In this document: positions 23,450 to 36,076 of the stretch, one piece after another
Position numbering within the stretch: position 1 is the first letter of the stretch
Layout: each line of letters starts with the position of its first letter
Source: Chimonanthus salicifolius
Lineage: Eukaryota; Streptophyta; Magnoliopsida; Laurales; Calycanthaceae
Length of the DNA: 64,000 bases
Assembly (NCBI GenBank): GCA_013350335.1
Contig: CM023540.1
Location: 47,537,222 to 47,601,221 of the forward strand
Reading direction: 5' to 3'
Made by a program: the position numbers and the translations under genes
Notes under the pieces: model-generated
What the model was told of the DNA's origin: nothing
Databases searched by the model: none
What the model saw: only the letters and a program-made list of their open reading frames with translations

Positions 23450-26305
23450 GTGATACTTCTCGTGCTCATTTGGCAGGTATTGCCCTCTCGGTCCCTTCTC
23501 ATTCTATTTAGGATTATTGACAGTGGTGCCAGCAATCATATGTGCTCTTCCCTCTCTTTATTTTCTTCATACACACCATACCATAATCCCCCTACTGTGT
23601 ACCTTCCCGATGGTTCCACTACACATGTCACTCATGTTGGTACCGTCCACCTTTCATCCACTATTAAGCTTGAGCACGTGTTATTTGTTCCCTCTTTCAA
23701 ATTTAACCTTTTGTCTGTCACTCAATTGACTACCTCCAAATGTTGTTCAGTCACATTCTCTTCCTCTCACTGCCAATGAGGAAGACGATTGGACAGGGTA
23801 ATGCTCATGACGGCCTCTACTACTTTCATGCAACGTCGGCACTTGCGATCGGCACTTGGCCATTTGAATAAAAACAGTTTACGTCTTTTATCTAAGGATT
23901 TTCCTTTCATTTCATATTCTCCAAATAAATATTGTGATATAGTTGTGTTTACACTCCCCAACAAAATGGTGTCATTGAACGTAAGCACCGTCATCTTCTA
24001 GAAGTTGCACGTGCCCTTCGTTTTCAATCCTCTTTACCTCTCACATTTTGGGGTGAATGCATTCTCACTGCCGCTTACCTCATCAACAAAATGCCCACTC
24101 CTCTTTTATTTGGCAAATCACCTCATGAGGTCCTCTTCAACTCCAAACCCCATTGCTCCTCTTTACGAGTCTTTGGCAGTCTTTGTTTTGGTCACAACCA
24201 ATTCCCCAAGCATAAGTTTGACCAACGGGCTAAACCAGGTGTCTTTGTCGGCTACCTCTATGCTCAAAAGGGTTACCACATTTTTTATTTAGCCTCCAAA
24301 CTTATCTACACTTCTCGTGACGTCACATTCTATGAAGGCGTTTTTCCATATCGTGATTTTCCTGACACATCCGCCTCCTTGCCTGTCACCCCCTTACCCA
24401 TCCCTGATGACCCTCTTTTGGTTTTTCCTCCGGTCATTCCCTCTAACTCCACCATTTCTCTCCTGCATTTGGGCCAGTCTTCCCCTGCTACGCCTCCTAC
24501 TTCAACACATGTTGATCGTCCTCGCCGCACCCGTCGACCACCGCCACATCTGGCTGATTATGAGTGCTCCACAGCCTCTCATGAGCATCGACCCTCTCCA
24601 TCTCCTTCCATGTTGACAGGTACACCTTACCCCATTCATCATTACATCTCATCCTCTAACCTCTCTACTGCCCATCGCAGTTTTCTTTCTTCTATTTGTT
24701 CCTCAGATGAGCCTACTAGCTTCACCCAAGCAGTTCAATCCCCACACTGGAAGGAGGCTATGGAATTTGAAATTGCTGCCTTGGAGAAAAACAACACGTG
24801 GAGCCTCACCTCTTTGCCCGCCAATACGAAGCCTATTGGATGCAAGTGGATCTATAAGATCAAGTATAAATCTGATGGCTCCATTGAACGTTACAAAGCT
24901 CGCTTGGTGGCCAAAGGCTACACTTAGATTGAAGGACTGGATTATCATGACACTTTTGCTCCTGTCGCTATGCTCGTCACTGTTCGTGCACTACTTTCTA
25001 TTACTTCAGTTAAGAATTGGTCTCTTCATCAACTTGACGTTAACAATGCCGACTTACAAGGTGATCTTGATGAGGAAGTCTATATGATGATTCCACCTGA
25101 TTTCTCGCGACAGGGGGGAGCAACAGGTCTATCGCTTAAACAAATCTCTTTATGGGTTAAAACAAGCATCTCGACAGTGGTTTGCAAAGTTTTCTTCCAC
25201 CCTCCTTCAAGCTGGTTTTTCACAGTCCAAGTCTGATTATTCTTTGTTTACTCATCATCAAGGCAGCTCCTCCACATTTGTTCTAGTTTATATGGATGAT
25301 ATCATTCTGACCGGTAATGATGTTTTGGCCATTCAATGCCTAAAACGGTTTCTTAAAGAAAGTTCTACATCAAAGACTTGGGGAGACTGAAATATTTTTT
25401 GGGCATTGAGGTTGCCCGATCTAAGAAAGGTCTTTTCCTTTCTCAACGGAAATATATTCTTTGTTTTGGCCATTCAACGTCTAAAACGGTTTCTTAAAGA
25501 AAAGTTCTACATCAAAGACTTGGGGAGACTGAAATATTTTTTAGGGCATTAAGGTTGCCTGATCTAAGAAAGGTCTTTTCCTTTCTCAACGAAAATATAT
25601 TCTGGATATTCTCAAAGATACTGGATTCATAGGTAGCCGTATTTCAGATTTTCCAATGGAACAACAACTGAAATTATCACTTGATGATGGGACCTTACTG
25701 CCCGATCCCACCATATATCGTCGCCTTGTGGGTCGTCTCATCTATCTTACTGTCACCCGACCAGATCTTAACTATGCAGTCCATATTCTCAGTCAATTTA
25801 TGCACTCCCCTCGTAGTGCTCATTTGGATGCTGTACATCGCGTCATACGCTATTTGAAAGGATCTGTTAATAAAGCACTCTTCGCCTCCAAAGATATTGT
25901 GATTCGGATTGGACTGGTTGTCCAACCACTCGACGGTCAACCTCTGATTATTGTACATTTCTGGGCTCCAACCTTCTTTCTTGGAAGACCAAGAAACAGA
26001 CTACAGTTTCTCCTTCATCCGCTGAGGCCGAATATCGCACCATGGCCACTCTGACATGTGAACTTCAAGGGTTGAAGTACTTACTCAGCGATCTTGGCAT
26101 TCCTCATTATTCGCCTATCACTTTATTCTGTGACAATCAAGCCGCTTTGCACATTGCCAATAATCCGATTTTTCACGAAAGAACCAAACATATCGAGTTT
26201 GATTGTCATTTTGTTAGGGAAAAATTGCAATCTGGACTACTTGTTTCTCCTCATATCCCTTCTTCTCATCAATTTGTTGATGCCTTCACGAAACCTTTGG
26301 GATGA
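23450..26305 (+). pseudogene. copia 1 pol: protease, partial integrase, RT, RNase H
   Basis: Protease: IIDSGASNHM near 23513, active Asp intact. The integrase N-terminal zinc region is seen near 23850 (GHLNKNS). The reading then jumps at about 23940 to PQQNGVIERKHRH, so the core with its first two acidic residues is deleted and only the last Glu remains. Reverse transcriptase: KWIYKIKYKSDG near 24850, stop TAG at 24925 (CAG to TAG), LDVNNADLQG, and YMDD at 25289-25300. A 140-bp duplication at 25321-25603 then breaks the frame. RNase H: FCDNQAALHIA and HIEFDCHFVRE near 26200, ending FTKPLG at 26305. Frameshifts occur throughout. Confidence 0.9.
25321..25603 (+). repeat. 140-bp tandem duplication inside copia 1 RT
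   Basis: Copies 25321-25460 and 25462-25603 share gttttggccattcaa, ggtttcttaaagaaa and ttcctttctcaacg. They differ at a handful of sites, several of them C/T or G/A, plus one- or two-base indels. The block codes for the segment after YMDD ([12 protein letters not shown]). It arose after loss of function. Confidence 0.92.
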
Positions 26306-26372
26306 GATTTGTTTCATGACTTAATTGGCAAGATGGGCTTTATTCACATACACGCTCCGTCTTGAGGGAGAG

Positions 26373-26555
26373 TATTAGAATCAAATAGTTGACCCCCTTC
26401 AATTTAGGAGGAATTTATTTTATTTTCCTCTTTCATTCTTCCAATTGTATATCCTTTCATTTTTAATCTCTTGTAAATTTCTATTTAATACAATGAGAAT
26501 AGCCTTTCATATCTCGTAATAGAGAGAGATATCAAAACCCCTGTTCGATTTGACA
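26373..26555 (+). repeat. 3' LTR of copia 1
   Basis: 183 bp, preceded by the purine tract TTGAGGGAGAG (26362-26372). It matches the 5' LTR closely and ends GATTTGACA, followed by TSD TTGTT. Confidence 0.93.
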
Positions 26556-26560
26556 TTGTT

Positions 26561-28904
26561 ATAACGTTTGGTTCCAATACAACCACTCTCTGACACTGTT
26601 TTGAAAACCAGAATGAAAGTATTTCAATCTTCATTTTATATTGAAGGAATTAGGTATTATATAAATATGCTATTCATAAAAGAACAATGCTAGTTGATTC
26701 AAAGTAGTAATGCTCAAATGAAACCCAAGATGTGGAAAAAGGGAAAATGAAGAAATTCAAGCAAAAACCAAGAAAAGGGTCTAATCCTATTTCCAATCCC
26801 AAACACAGAAACATCTCACTGAACTGATGTTGCATTTTTTTTTAAACACAAAGGCTTTAAGCAAGAGAAACCAAATGGGTGGCGTTAGAATGAACGGATA
26901 GGAGGATAAATCACTGGCCACAAAAGTCGAAAGAAGAAATCAAATCAACAGAACTCAGATAGAGAGTCTTAATTTAGGGACAGTTGACAACCAGATCACA
27001 AATTGACCTCTAAGCAGCTCAAAATAACAATTTTTACACTGGAATTGGGAGAAAAAAGGAAGTCTTACAACCAGCATACCAGCCTTAAATCTTGAAGACG
27101 GCATCCAAAACAAACAGGAAGTGGCAAAACCAAAAGCTTTTAAATTGCAGCGTTCTTTTTGAGAATTGACTAGAATAAGAAAAGGATTTGATTTGATTAA
27201 TAGAGTTTACATTAATAGAATTTGATTTCTAATCTAGAAGGAGAAAGAGGAGATTTTTGCAAGGGGAAAATCAGAACAAAGACATCGCTTAAGAAAAATC
27301 CATTTCCTGTCTTAGATGAAACTGTACAAAGATGAAATTTTTATTTATCGAAATGAAAGGGTGCGAGCAAGATCACTCTTAAAAAAAAAATAGAATAATG
27401 GGTTTTAACTTTGGGGTTGCCCAACCATAAACACCTTGCAGACTGACTTCGGGAAAATCATTCAACCACCTATGCAGGCAACACAATCTGATCCTACTAA
27501 ATGTTATGCTGCACATGTAGAACAGGAAAAAAATGGTTGAACCCATTCATATTTTTTAGCTAAAAACATGGCCATTTTCCAGTAAAATGCATTCCTTTCC
27601 ATATATCCAAACTAATGCTTCGGACTAGGTTCCAAGTACGGAAATCATACATAGTAACCTCTTTTTTTTTGGCAAAAAATTCCAAAAAGTAACAACCCAT
27701 TGCAGAAGTTAAATCCATTCAACAAAAATACAAGATGTCATATATCCTAATAATGAAAATCTATGATAGATGAAACCCACACAATAAAAGCACATAAATA
27801 AAATAAATTAAGTGAAAAAAAGGGTTACCTGTGACGGATGGGTAGGACGGGGACAAGGAGCGACTCAGGCGGCAGCAAAGGGGCGTAGGGCGACGGCTTT
27901 GGCCGCTGCAAATCCGGACAGAGAAGAGAAGGCTGAGGGAGAGGATTGAGAAAACTGAGAGAGAAGATTGAGTGACTGAGGGAAAGGATTGAGAGAATGA
28001 AAGAGAAGATTGAAGGAGAGAGAGAATGAACCCACCACCTATAAATATAATTTAAGAGAAGTACGATTGTACAGGTAATCTGATATAATATGATAAATTT
28101 AACGATATTTGATAATGAGTTAAGGTTATTGACTATAAAATAAAAGAAAATTTTTTGATGTGAAAATTTAGGACAATAGTCTCATTAAACAACTAACTAT
28201 CCGATTTAAATTAAGTAAAATAAGCACTTGAAATAGAGTTTTCTATCAAGTGTCAACTTCCATTGTTTAAATCAATAAAATAAACATATTTAAATAAAAC
28301 TTATTTATTAGACAAATAATGGTTTAGTTTAATAACGTTAATGTGACTAATAAAATGATAAATATATTAAAAATTTAGAACCATCTGTTGACTCGGTGTA
28401 CTCACTAATATGGAAAAAATAAAAAAGAGGAACGCCAAGCCTTTTTATCGCTTTTCACGCACAAGTAGTGAGTAGTCTATGGCTAGTTTTTCCCATTTCC
28501 CACCTCATAAACTAGAAAAATTGTCGACACATGTGAAAGTTATAATATTGGGAAGATGACAGTGGAAAGTTTAAACTTGTCTCGGCGTTTTGAGGCTGGG
28601 ATTGGCACGCATTAATTTTTTTTTTAAAGGGAAAGCTTTTAAGTGTTTTCTTTCTTTTTTTTGATTTTTTTGAAATTATTTTTTTAAATAATTTATTACG
28701 GCTTAGACTTAAGTGTTTTTTAAAAAAATGGGTCAAACTCGTGGGTTTTGTCCATTTTTTACATTTTTATGTGTGAAAAGATAGCAGTTGAACTGGTGGT
28801 CGATCTGATTTTTAAAATACTCCATCAGAGCCAAAACTACAAAGCTCCATGATTAAGACAATTCGGGGGCAGGGAGAGTATCTTTTTTATGTTCCAAATC
28901 TGCA
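26561..28904. other. Intergenic DNA, no gene seen
   Basis: No recognisable coding sequence. At 27825-28030 there is a GC- and GA-rich block. Read on the minus strand it is CT-rich and ends in CAGGTAACC, like a leader exon with a splice donor. It resembles the leader-like block of the hAT element at about 10090-10310, so it may belong to the old hAT copy whose other end is at 21133. No TIR was found. Confidence 0.45.
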
Positions 28905-29040
28905 AAGTAAAAGGGTGATGACAGGACTATAAATCTTAGTATCAGGACGAGAAATTTCTCTTCTATTATTATTTTTTTTTAAATCATCTTTATCGGCTGA
29001 TACATATTGTATCGGCCGATATTATTACCCTTGGATGGTG
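28905..29040. repeat. Partial TATCGGCCGATA MITE
   Basis: Contains tatcggctgatac, gtatcggccgatatt and the family right end ttacccttgg. The left end is unclear. Confidence 0.5.
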
Positions 29041-29289
29041 GGCATACACATGCCTAGTAGAGATATTCATCTATCAATAAATTCCTAAGTTATACCAAAC
29101 TTGAACTGAGATGCCACAGTACCACCTGTGGTTATAACAAGTCTGCTTTACAAACCATCAATTCCAACGAACCTCAACCATGCGTACGGGCAGAGTCGAT
29201 CAATTATTTTGCCACTTTTCGGGTTGCTAGCTGGGGGAACACAGTACCCTTTTGCGTGAGTTTATGGACTTTCACCTATGGGTTCCACC

Positions 29290-29497
29290 CAGAGGTGCAA
29301 AATTGGATATTGGTCGATATATCAGTCGATATTATTCTCTCTCTTTTTTTTTTTAAAAAAAAGCTGATGTCGGCCAATATTGTGATATCGGCCGATATGA
29401 TACGGCTGATACGAATCATGTCGGCTGACATAATACGGTTTCAAAACCGTATCATATCGGCCGATACGATACGTATCGGCCAATATTTGCACCCTTG
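29290..29497. mobile_element. TATCGGCCGATA MITE, TSD GTTCCACC
   Basis: A 208-bp element with inverted ends CAGAGGTGCAAAATTGG and CAAGGGTGCAAATATTGG, flanked by a perfect 8-bp duplication GTTCCACC (29282-29289, 29498-29505). The inside repeats tatcggccgata and its variants. End type and 8-bp duplication fit a hAT-mobilised MITE. Confidence 0.93.
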
Positions 29498-29705
29498 GTT
29501 CCACCCATTCTTGCTCTGTTTCACTTAGGTTCATTTTCATATTTGTAATTGAATTATAGTATATAGTTGATATTCAAAATCCATTACTATCATCAATAAA
29601 TAATCATGCTTTCAAAAGGAATATCACAAAAGAAAGGAATTACACAATCAAAATCTCAAATAACATATAACAATGTCCAAAAAATAAGTCAAGTACACAA
29701 TAACC

Positions 29706-29900
29706 CGTGAGGGTTGGCTTGGCGATCAAGAACTTGCATGAGATGCGGGAGGTCATGGCTTCAAATCATTCTCAACACAAAAGGGTCACTCTCAATAGAA
29801 CTAGGTGTGAATGGCCCAAATAAGAAAATACCATCAAATTTAAGTGAAAGAAAAAGAAAAAACAATGAAGTCATAAACTCATTAAAATCTAATAAAAAAA
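29706..29900 (+). repeat. SINE-like sequence, tRNA-type boxes
   Basis: GGTTGGCTTGGCGATCAAG resembles a tRNA A box and ggcttcaaatcattc about 30 bases later resembles a B box (GGTTCRANTCC). The downstream part is A-rich. No folded tRNA or clear target duplication. Confidence 0.4.
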
Positions 29901-30003
29901 GGGAAGCCATTTCAGGATCAGTTTTAGTAATTAAATCATTGCAAATCTGAAAGCTAAATCCTATGACATATGATTTTGATAAAATTGGGAATGATTTAAA
30001 AAA

Positions 30004-30200
30004 ACTGTAAATATCGGCCGATATTCAGCAAATATGGGCTAATATCGGCCTATGCCCACTGTCGATATCAATTTTAAAAAAAAAACTGAAATTAATGAAT
30101 ATCGACCGATATCCTATATATCTCAACGAATATCGATCATTCGACCGATATTCATTAAGTACGGCTGATACAATACGTATTGGTCAATATTAAGATCTCT
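30004..30200. repeat. Decayed TATCGGCCGATA MITE
   Basis: Repeated tatcggccgatatt, tcgaccgatat and cgtattggtcaatatt motifs around an A-rich centre at 30074-30090. Same family as 29290-29497 and 58349-58715, without clear ends. Confidence 0.6.
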
Positions 30201-30505
30201 CATGAGGTGTCTCTCATACAACAGATATAGTGGTGGATTGCATTGGCCTTGGTTTATCTCATGGCCTTCAAGCTCAACTACTTCTTAATTTTAAACGCAA
30301 TTAAATAGGCTTGAAGCTCAATTAGCCCACCATTCAACTCAATTGAGCTAAACCCAATAAAATACTTCAAACCCAAAACAAAACAAAATTAAATTATTAT
30401 GAAATTTTCTTCTATTTCTTATCTAGTTAAGCACAACAGTTATCAAGCTTGTTAATTCAACAAGCTAATTAGTAAAAAAAATATTTTAGGTTCTTACATT
30501 GGTTT

Positions 30506-30892
30506 TGTAAAACCCCAAATGAATCCAATGAATACTTATACGAGTCATTAATTATGATATCATGACCCATGAGCCAGAGGCCAGGCCCTAGAGGGGTTGA
30601 TACAAGTGAATTGGGCCCTGTCGGTCAGACCAGCAGTAGTGAGCCGATCGGAATCTGACAACCCAACAGTGGTTGGGCTTGTGGGAGCTTTGCAGATTCC
30701 CACAATCGGAAGTGGGGAATTTCCTAATGGAGTTTATAAGTAATATCTTCTTTCACTCAGGTGTGACGCATTTTGGGCCTACTGAGTTGGACAAGGCCCA
30801 AAGGCAAAACCGGGCCATATTTTTGGACCTAGAGCGAACAATTTCACACTAAGTTAGGACCATAAGCCCTGTTTACGGGTCGGATTGTTACA
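30506..30892 (+). mobile_element. LTR-like unit of the TRIM-like family
   Basis: Starts TGTAAAACCCC and ends GGGTCGGATTGTTACA. It shares the style of the LTRs at 3998 and 4541: an ataagtaatatctt block followed by an actcag...gcattttggg block. I see no target duplication, so it may be truncated or older. Confidence 0.5.
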
Positions 30893-31914
30893 CTAATATT
30901 TTCTATGACAAGGTGCATAGTTGCATTATAAACATATACAATCAAACCAATCAAAATTTTAAGTCTCACATGCATTGTACATTAGAAAAATGTTAAATTA
31001 ATATAATTTTGTTACTTTAGTAGAGTAATAGAATTTTTTTTATTTAACATACTATGTGGGTAGTAGGCCTTATCACATTGAAGATTTAGTCATGGAATAT
31101 AAGAAAATTAGAATATAAGGATTTTTTGTTTTAAATTTTGGATATGGATTCATCAAAATTAACAGTAAAATGGGTATTTTGGATTAGATATTTTTTTTTT
31201 GACATACCATGTCGACAGTAGGCCTTATCACACTGAAAACCTAGTCATAGAGTACAAGAAAATTAAAATTTAGTAAATGTTTTTTACCTTTAGATTTACA
31301 TTCATCAAACTTAATGTTTAAATGAGTATTAATGGCATTGCATTTGGATCAAAACGATAACGATCACTTTTGATTTCAAATTTTTTATATTTAATAATTA
31401 ATACTCTACAATTATGGTTTTTATATGATGAGACTTGTAGACCTTTTATGTCTAAGTGTCAATTTTTTTTATTACTGTGATTAAAATGCCCGCGTTTTGG
31501 CACAAAGGTCTTATATAAAGCCTACTTAATCGAATCTAAGATATTAAATTATTACATTTTCTTTTAAACTTAAATTTAACCTTTTACAATATTTGTTTGT
31601 TGGACTTCAATGTTGGATTGGTAAATATAGATAAAAAATTTATTTAATAATTTATTTATAATTCTAAAAAATTGAGAACAAAGATAATTTAAAAAGTTCT
31701 ATTTAAAAAAAAATTATCTAAGATTTTTTTATTCTTAAAATTAAAAAGTAAAATGATTTAATAAATTATATCTTAACAATAATCTATTTGATTATTATTT
31801 AAAATAAAATATCTAATCATATAATTTTTTTTTTATCTACACACTGGGTATAGGGTCAGTTCAGTTAGGCTGCGCTAGGACTCAACCAGACCTAACACTA
31901 CTCTATCACATCGG
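30893..31914. other. AT-rich intergenic DNA with one internal duplication
   Basis: No gene. A decayed direct duplication, about 85 bp, lies at 31036-31120 and 31189-31275 (both with agtaggccttatcaca, ttagtcat/ctagtcat, ataagaaaatta/acaagaaaatta). The rest is low-complexity AT. Confidence 0.6.
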
Positions 31915-32120
31915 CTGCATTTGGGGAGGGGGGTGGTTGGTTTTACCCCTTGTTACCCTCGTTTGGTAATAAGGGGTGAGTGTAAAAATTTAAAAATTTA
32001 CCCCTCTCATCCCCTTTTTGAATACCCCTTGGGAGGCTGGGGTATTCACAATACCCTACCCCTCAACACCCCTTACCTTCATCTCTTTATCAATTATATA
32101 TTATAAAATTAAAATCTTTA

Positions 32121-32146
32121 GATATATATATATATATATATATATT
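32121..32146. repeat. TA microsatellite
   Basis: About 12 repeats of TA between two repeat units. Confidence 0.9.
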
Positions 32147-32801
32147 AAAAAAATAATATATTTCAAGTAATTAGCAATTTAATTTTGTTTGAAATTTATT
32201 TTAAAAATGTGTCAGCATTTTCAACATGATGGTTACGTTTGGATTGGGGGGGGCGGTAAGAGGGGGTAACCCCCTATTACCCCTTGTTACCCAGGGGTGA
32301 GGGTAAAAATTCAAATTTTTTCCCCTCTCATCACCATTTTGAATACCCCCATGGGGCTTGGGGTATTCACTCTTAAATACCCTCCTTACCCTCCATTTTT
32401 CTGTTTCATGAGATTTTTTTTTCATTTTATTTTTTTTATTTATTTTGGTGAGTACTTGGCTTTTTTTTTTTATTATTAAAAGCACTCTATTATTTCCATT
32501 TGATAAATTTCATATCACCAAACAACAAATTATATTTTTTTATGAAGAGATATGTAGAATTTTTTTATTCATTTATTGAAATTTAAAATAATAATAGTGG
32601 TTTTTTATTTATTTTTTATTTTTTAAGGAAATATTGCCCCTATTTACCTCGTGTCTTCCTCTAATTTTCAATTATATATTATATAATTGAAAAATTAATC
32701 GATTTCAAATAATTAGCAATTTATTTTTTATATTATTTAGATTTTCAACATGATGCATTTGGATGAGGGGAAAATTTTTACAGGAGTTACCCCAGGTTAC
32801 C

Positions 32802-35800
32802 TGTCATGCCCTGACCCGAAGGGTGGGCCCAGAACGCGGCTGATTTTTTTTTTTTTTTTATAAAAAACTAAACCAACTCACAAGCATTCTAACTGGGCCG
32901 GATCAACAGTTGGGCCCAAAGGTCACACATGATCCCAACATGTGGACTCAAACATATACCATAAGTCTACCCAACAAAGGCACAACAGTAACATATAATA
33001 TGAACACATAATTCCAACATTGAATTATTATTTCAAAACCATCATCAGAGTAACTACAGAAGCATAGTAGTTTTCAATATATCACATTTAAACAAAACAA
33101 TTACCACACCTGATACTTTACAAAAGAAAATGATTCCAAGAACCAGAAAGCAAAGACAAGGGTATTCCCCTCAGTGGGAATCCCAAAGCAACGTCGCAGC
33201 TTATCCACCCTAAGCTTGAAATAGAGGGTTCTCCTCCTCAGGTTTATCTCCTGAAAGGTGAGTGGGGTGGGCTAACTAGCCCAGTGAAGGAAATATGATA
33301 GTGCAGTTAAGTAAACAACATGTTAGCACAATAATCAACAGTTGCAATAATATCTTATGCTTGATAATAAATTCACAATATCAAGTAAAGTCTCATCATC
33401 ATTTCCATCATTTCAACATCTTTCCATTACTGCTGTCATTCAACGCGGCGCCTACCGACTACGCTGAGACCATTGTATTAAGTCCCGACACGGTCAAAAT
33501 ACATCCTTACAAGTACATCTCCGATTCTCCCATAGCCGATACTGACACTCTCAAGTCAGCAACTGTCGACACCCATGGTCCAGTAGACGTAAACTATCTC
33601 TCATATGGCCGATGTTGGTTCAATAGTGAAGGGCACGTGGAAACAGTTTTATACATTTCATATGATCAACATCATAGCATTTACTAGCATCATAAGCACT
33701 CTTACCATAGTGTGTCAAGTTTAGGGACATATGAGTGGGTTCATCAAATCTGAAACCACTCATTGTTCAAGATCCATCTCATATAACAAAACCTGTTTAC
33801 ATTTTAACTGCAAAGTTAAGTTCCCTCACCGTATCTGTGTGGTTTCGTGGTCTCTGTTCACACAAGCAAACAAGTGTACAATTAATTATACATAGCATCA
33901 AAAGCATACATACAAGTAGCATTTCGAAATCATACTTGTTTTTTCCCAAAAATATCCAAGGTATATGGAGTTGAGTTTCCTACTTGGTTTCTAACATTTT
34001 TAAATTACAATAATCCACAAGATAGTAAATAAAAAGGGTGCTCAGTTCAAAACTCATATTGTCTTCTGGGCATTGACCAGATTGACTTATTGAGTTAGGT
34101 CTAGATTCTCAAGTCACTTCTCGGTTGTCTTCTAGATAGGACCAGATCTGACATTTTGAGTAAGGCCTCGAGGCTCACTTAGTGCCCGACAAATATAGCG
34201 TCGACCTGAAAGTGAGATCACTCAGTGCCCGACCAATAGAGTCGGCCTGGAAGTGAATACAATAGTATATACACTATAGTAATAAGAGAATAGGGTTAGT
34301 ACACTTTTAGATTAACAAGGGGTACTAACATCACATGCAATTAATAACAAATAATAACATTTTATACTTCAAAAACTGCGTCCCTCGGAACATGCCTTGG
34401 AACCAGGTACTGTGGCTTTAGATCATCCGAACCACTGCCTAAACTAGTCACTGATCTCGGATAATGGGTCTGACTTCGGATCGTTCAAAGATCGGGTCTC
34501 AGATCATACGAAGTCCTTCCGAACTGAAAGAACTCGAAAAAACAGGTCTCGGAGGGTCTGTGTACCTCGGAATATACCGAGTAAGGTTCGGATCGTCCGA
34601 GTAGGGTTCGGTCCTTCCGAACTTTGCTCGGAACATCCGGGTGAGTTAGGCTAGCCTCGGGCATTTCTAGGCTTCGAGTGAAGCTCAGAACGTTCGAGGG
34701 GTCCTCTCAGACTATCCGAAGGGTGTGACCCTCGGACCGTCCGAAGATCGACTCTCGGACCGTCCAAGAGTCGTCTTCCTCACTGTCTGCACCAGTAGAC
34801 AGTGACAGTAGACACTGTATGAAATACGAATCCAGAAACAGTGGATTTCCCGGATTCGGTTTCCACACTTAGCCGGTTCGATGGACTCCTCTGGGAGTCC
34901 TCTTTCCATAGGGAATGGTTTGGAGCTTTGAACCTCAGCAGGCCTATCCGATTTTAACACTGAAACCTCACTGGTACACTAAAAATCAGGTTTTTCCTTA
35001 AACTTTGAAATGGTTTTATACACTCAACACCAAACCAAAATCAGTTTTTCTTGATTTTAAACCACTTAAAATTTGAAAAGGAACTACAGTGGTTATCTTC
35101 ACTAGAGTTCCTAGGCTAAGAAATCGGTCTTTGAAAAACTTTCTTTTAAGCTTACGGGTGACTGAAACTTGGAAGAGAAACAGAGGCTAAGGCAGAGAGG
35201 GGGCTGGTTTGATCACAGAGAGCAGAGACTGAGAGAAGAGAAGAGATGTAGTGGGAGTTCAAAACAGCTGTTGGAGGGCCATTTTATAGGAATTCAGCTC
35301 GGAAAGGGGGCCGGATGGCCACTGCATGCCCTGCATGCAGCGGTGAGGGGACGTCGAAACAGTGAAATCATTGTTCACAGGTTTGATTGCAATTAAGTCC
35401 TTCAAACTTTTTGGTTTTGCAAAAAGGTCATTGGTTTGATAAAAACTGGATTTTTTAGCTAAGCATAAGATTTTGAAAACTCAAAAACTTAATCCAACCT
35501 TACAGATAAGTTGGGTTTTAAAAAATTTGATCACCATAAAAATTTTGGGATTTAAAACTCACTAAAACCCATTGATTTAAATAAAAACCTTAATTAACGC
35601 TATTTACTTAATTAAACAAATATTAAATAAAACGACTTAAAAACCTCATTTTGGGTGTCAAAGAATAACTAGACCATACTTAAAATAGTCTAACATAAAA
35701 TACTTGTTTCGAAATTTATTTCATTTCCAAAATCGTTTAAACTAATTATTACTCCCTTTCGGGGTTTTGATGGGCAGTTTTAAATACCATTTTTTGAAAA

Positions 35801-36076
35801 TAAAATTATTTTAAAATCAGAAATACAAATCATTGATTATGGAGAATAATGTCATCCACTAATAATCACATAATAACACAAGTTATAAAATAAATACAAT
35901 AAGCGGTAAATTACCAAATTGCCCTTCCAGCTGGACGAGCTAGATCACTGAACTTTCGAGCTTAGATTGGACCACATTTGGGCTTTTCTCAAAGCCTCTA
36001 ACCGTAATCTTTAAAATTAACCGGTCAAACAAGATTATTAAGCTAAAATACGTCTAATTTGGGTCAGGGTATTACA
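32802..36076. mobile_element. Giant solo LTR A (3275 bp), TSD TTACC
   Basis: Starts TGTCATGCCCTGACCC and ends GGGTCAGGGTATTACA, whose complement is TGTAATACCCTGACCC. The perfect duplication TTACC lies at 32797-32801 and 36077-36081. No gag, pol, primer site or second copy of the ends is seen inside. The length and TGTAA...TTACA ends fit LTRs of large plant Ty3/gypsy elements (Tekay/Del-like is my inference). It contains a cluster of tcggaccgtccga-type palindromes at 34380-34790. Orientation is not settled. Confidence 0.88.
34380..34790. repeat. Cluster of TCGGA/TCCGA palindromes
   Basis: Within solo LTR A, motifs such as ctcggaccgtccga, ttcggatcgtccga, ttcggatcgtt and cggaacatccgg recur at least ten times at irregular spacing. 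Each pairs a TCGGA with a TCCGA a few bases later. Confidence 0.75.

Larger units (their letters stand above)
21261..26555 (+). mobile_element. Ty1/copia retrotransposon 1, TSD TTGTT
   Basis: A 5295-bp element with two LTRs (21261-21445, 26373-26555), a tRNA primer site right after the left LTR, gag-pol in copia order (gag, protease, integrase, RT, RNase H) and a purine tract before the right LTR. The perfect 5-bp duplication TTGTT (21256-21260, 26556-26560) proves a single insertion. The LTRs differ by small changes only, so it is moderately young. It is not autonomous: the integrase core is deleted and the reverse transcriptase contains a duplicated block. Confidence 0.95.

Noticed and set aside
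29706..29775. A tRNA gene
   Set aside because: Box-like motifs are present but no cloverleaf can be drawn and the sequence is mutated; a SINE head is more likely.
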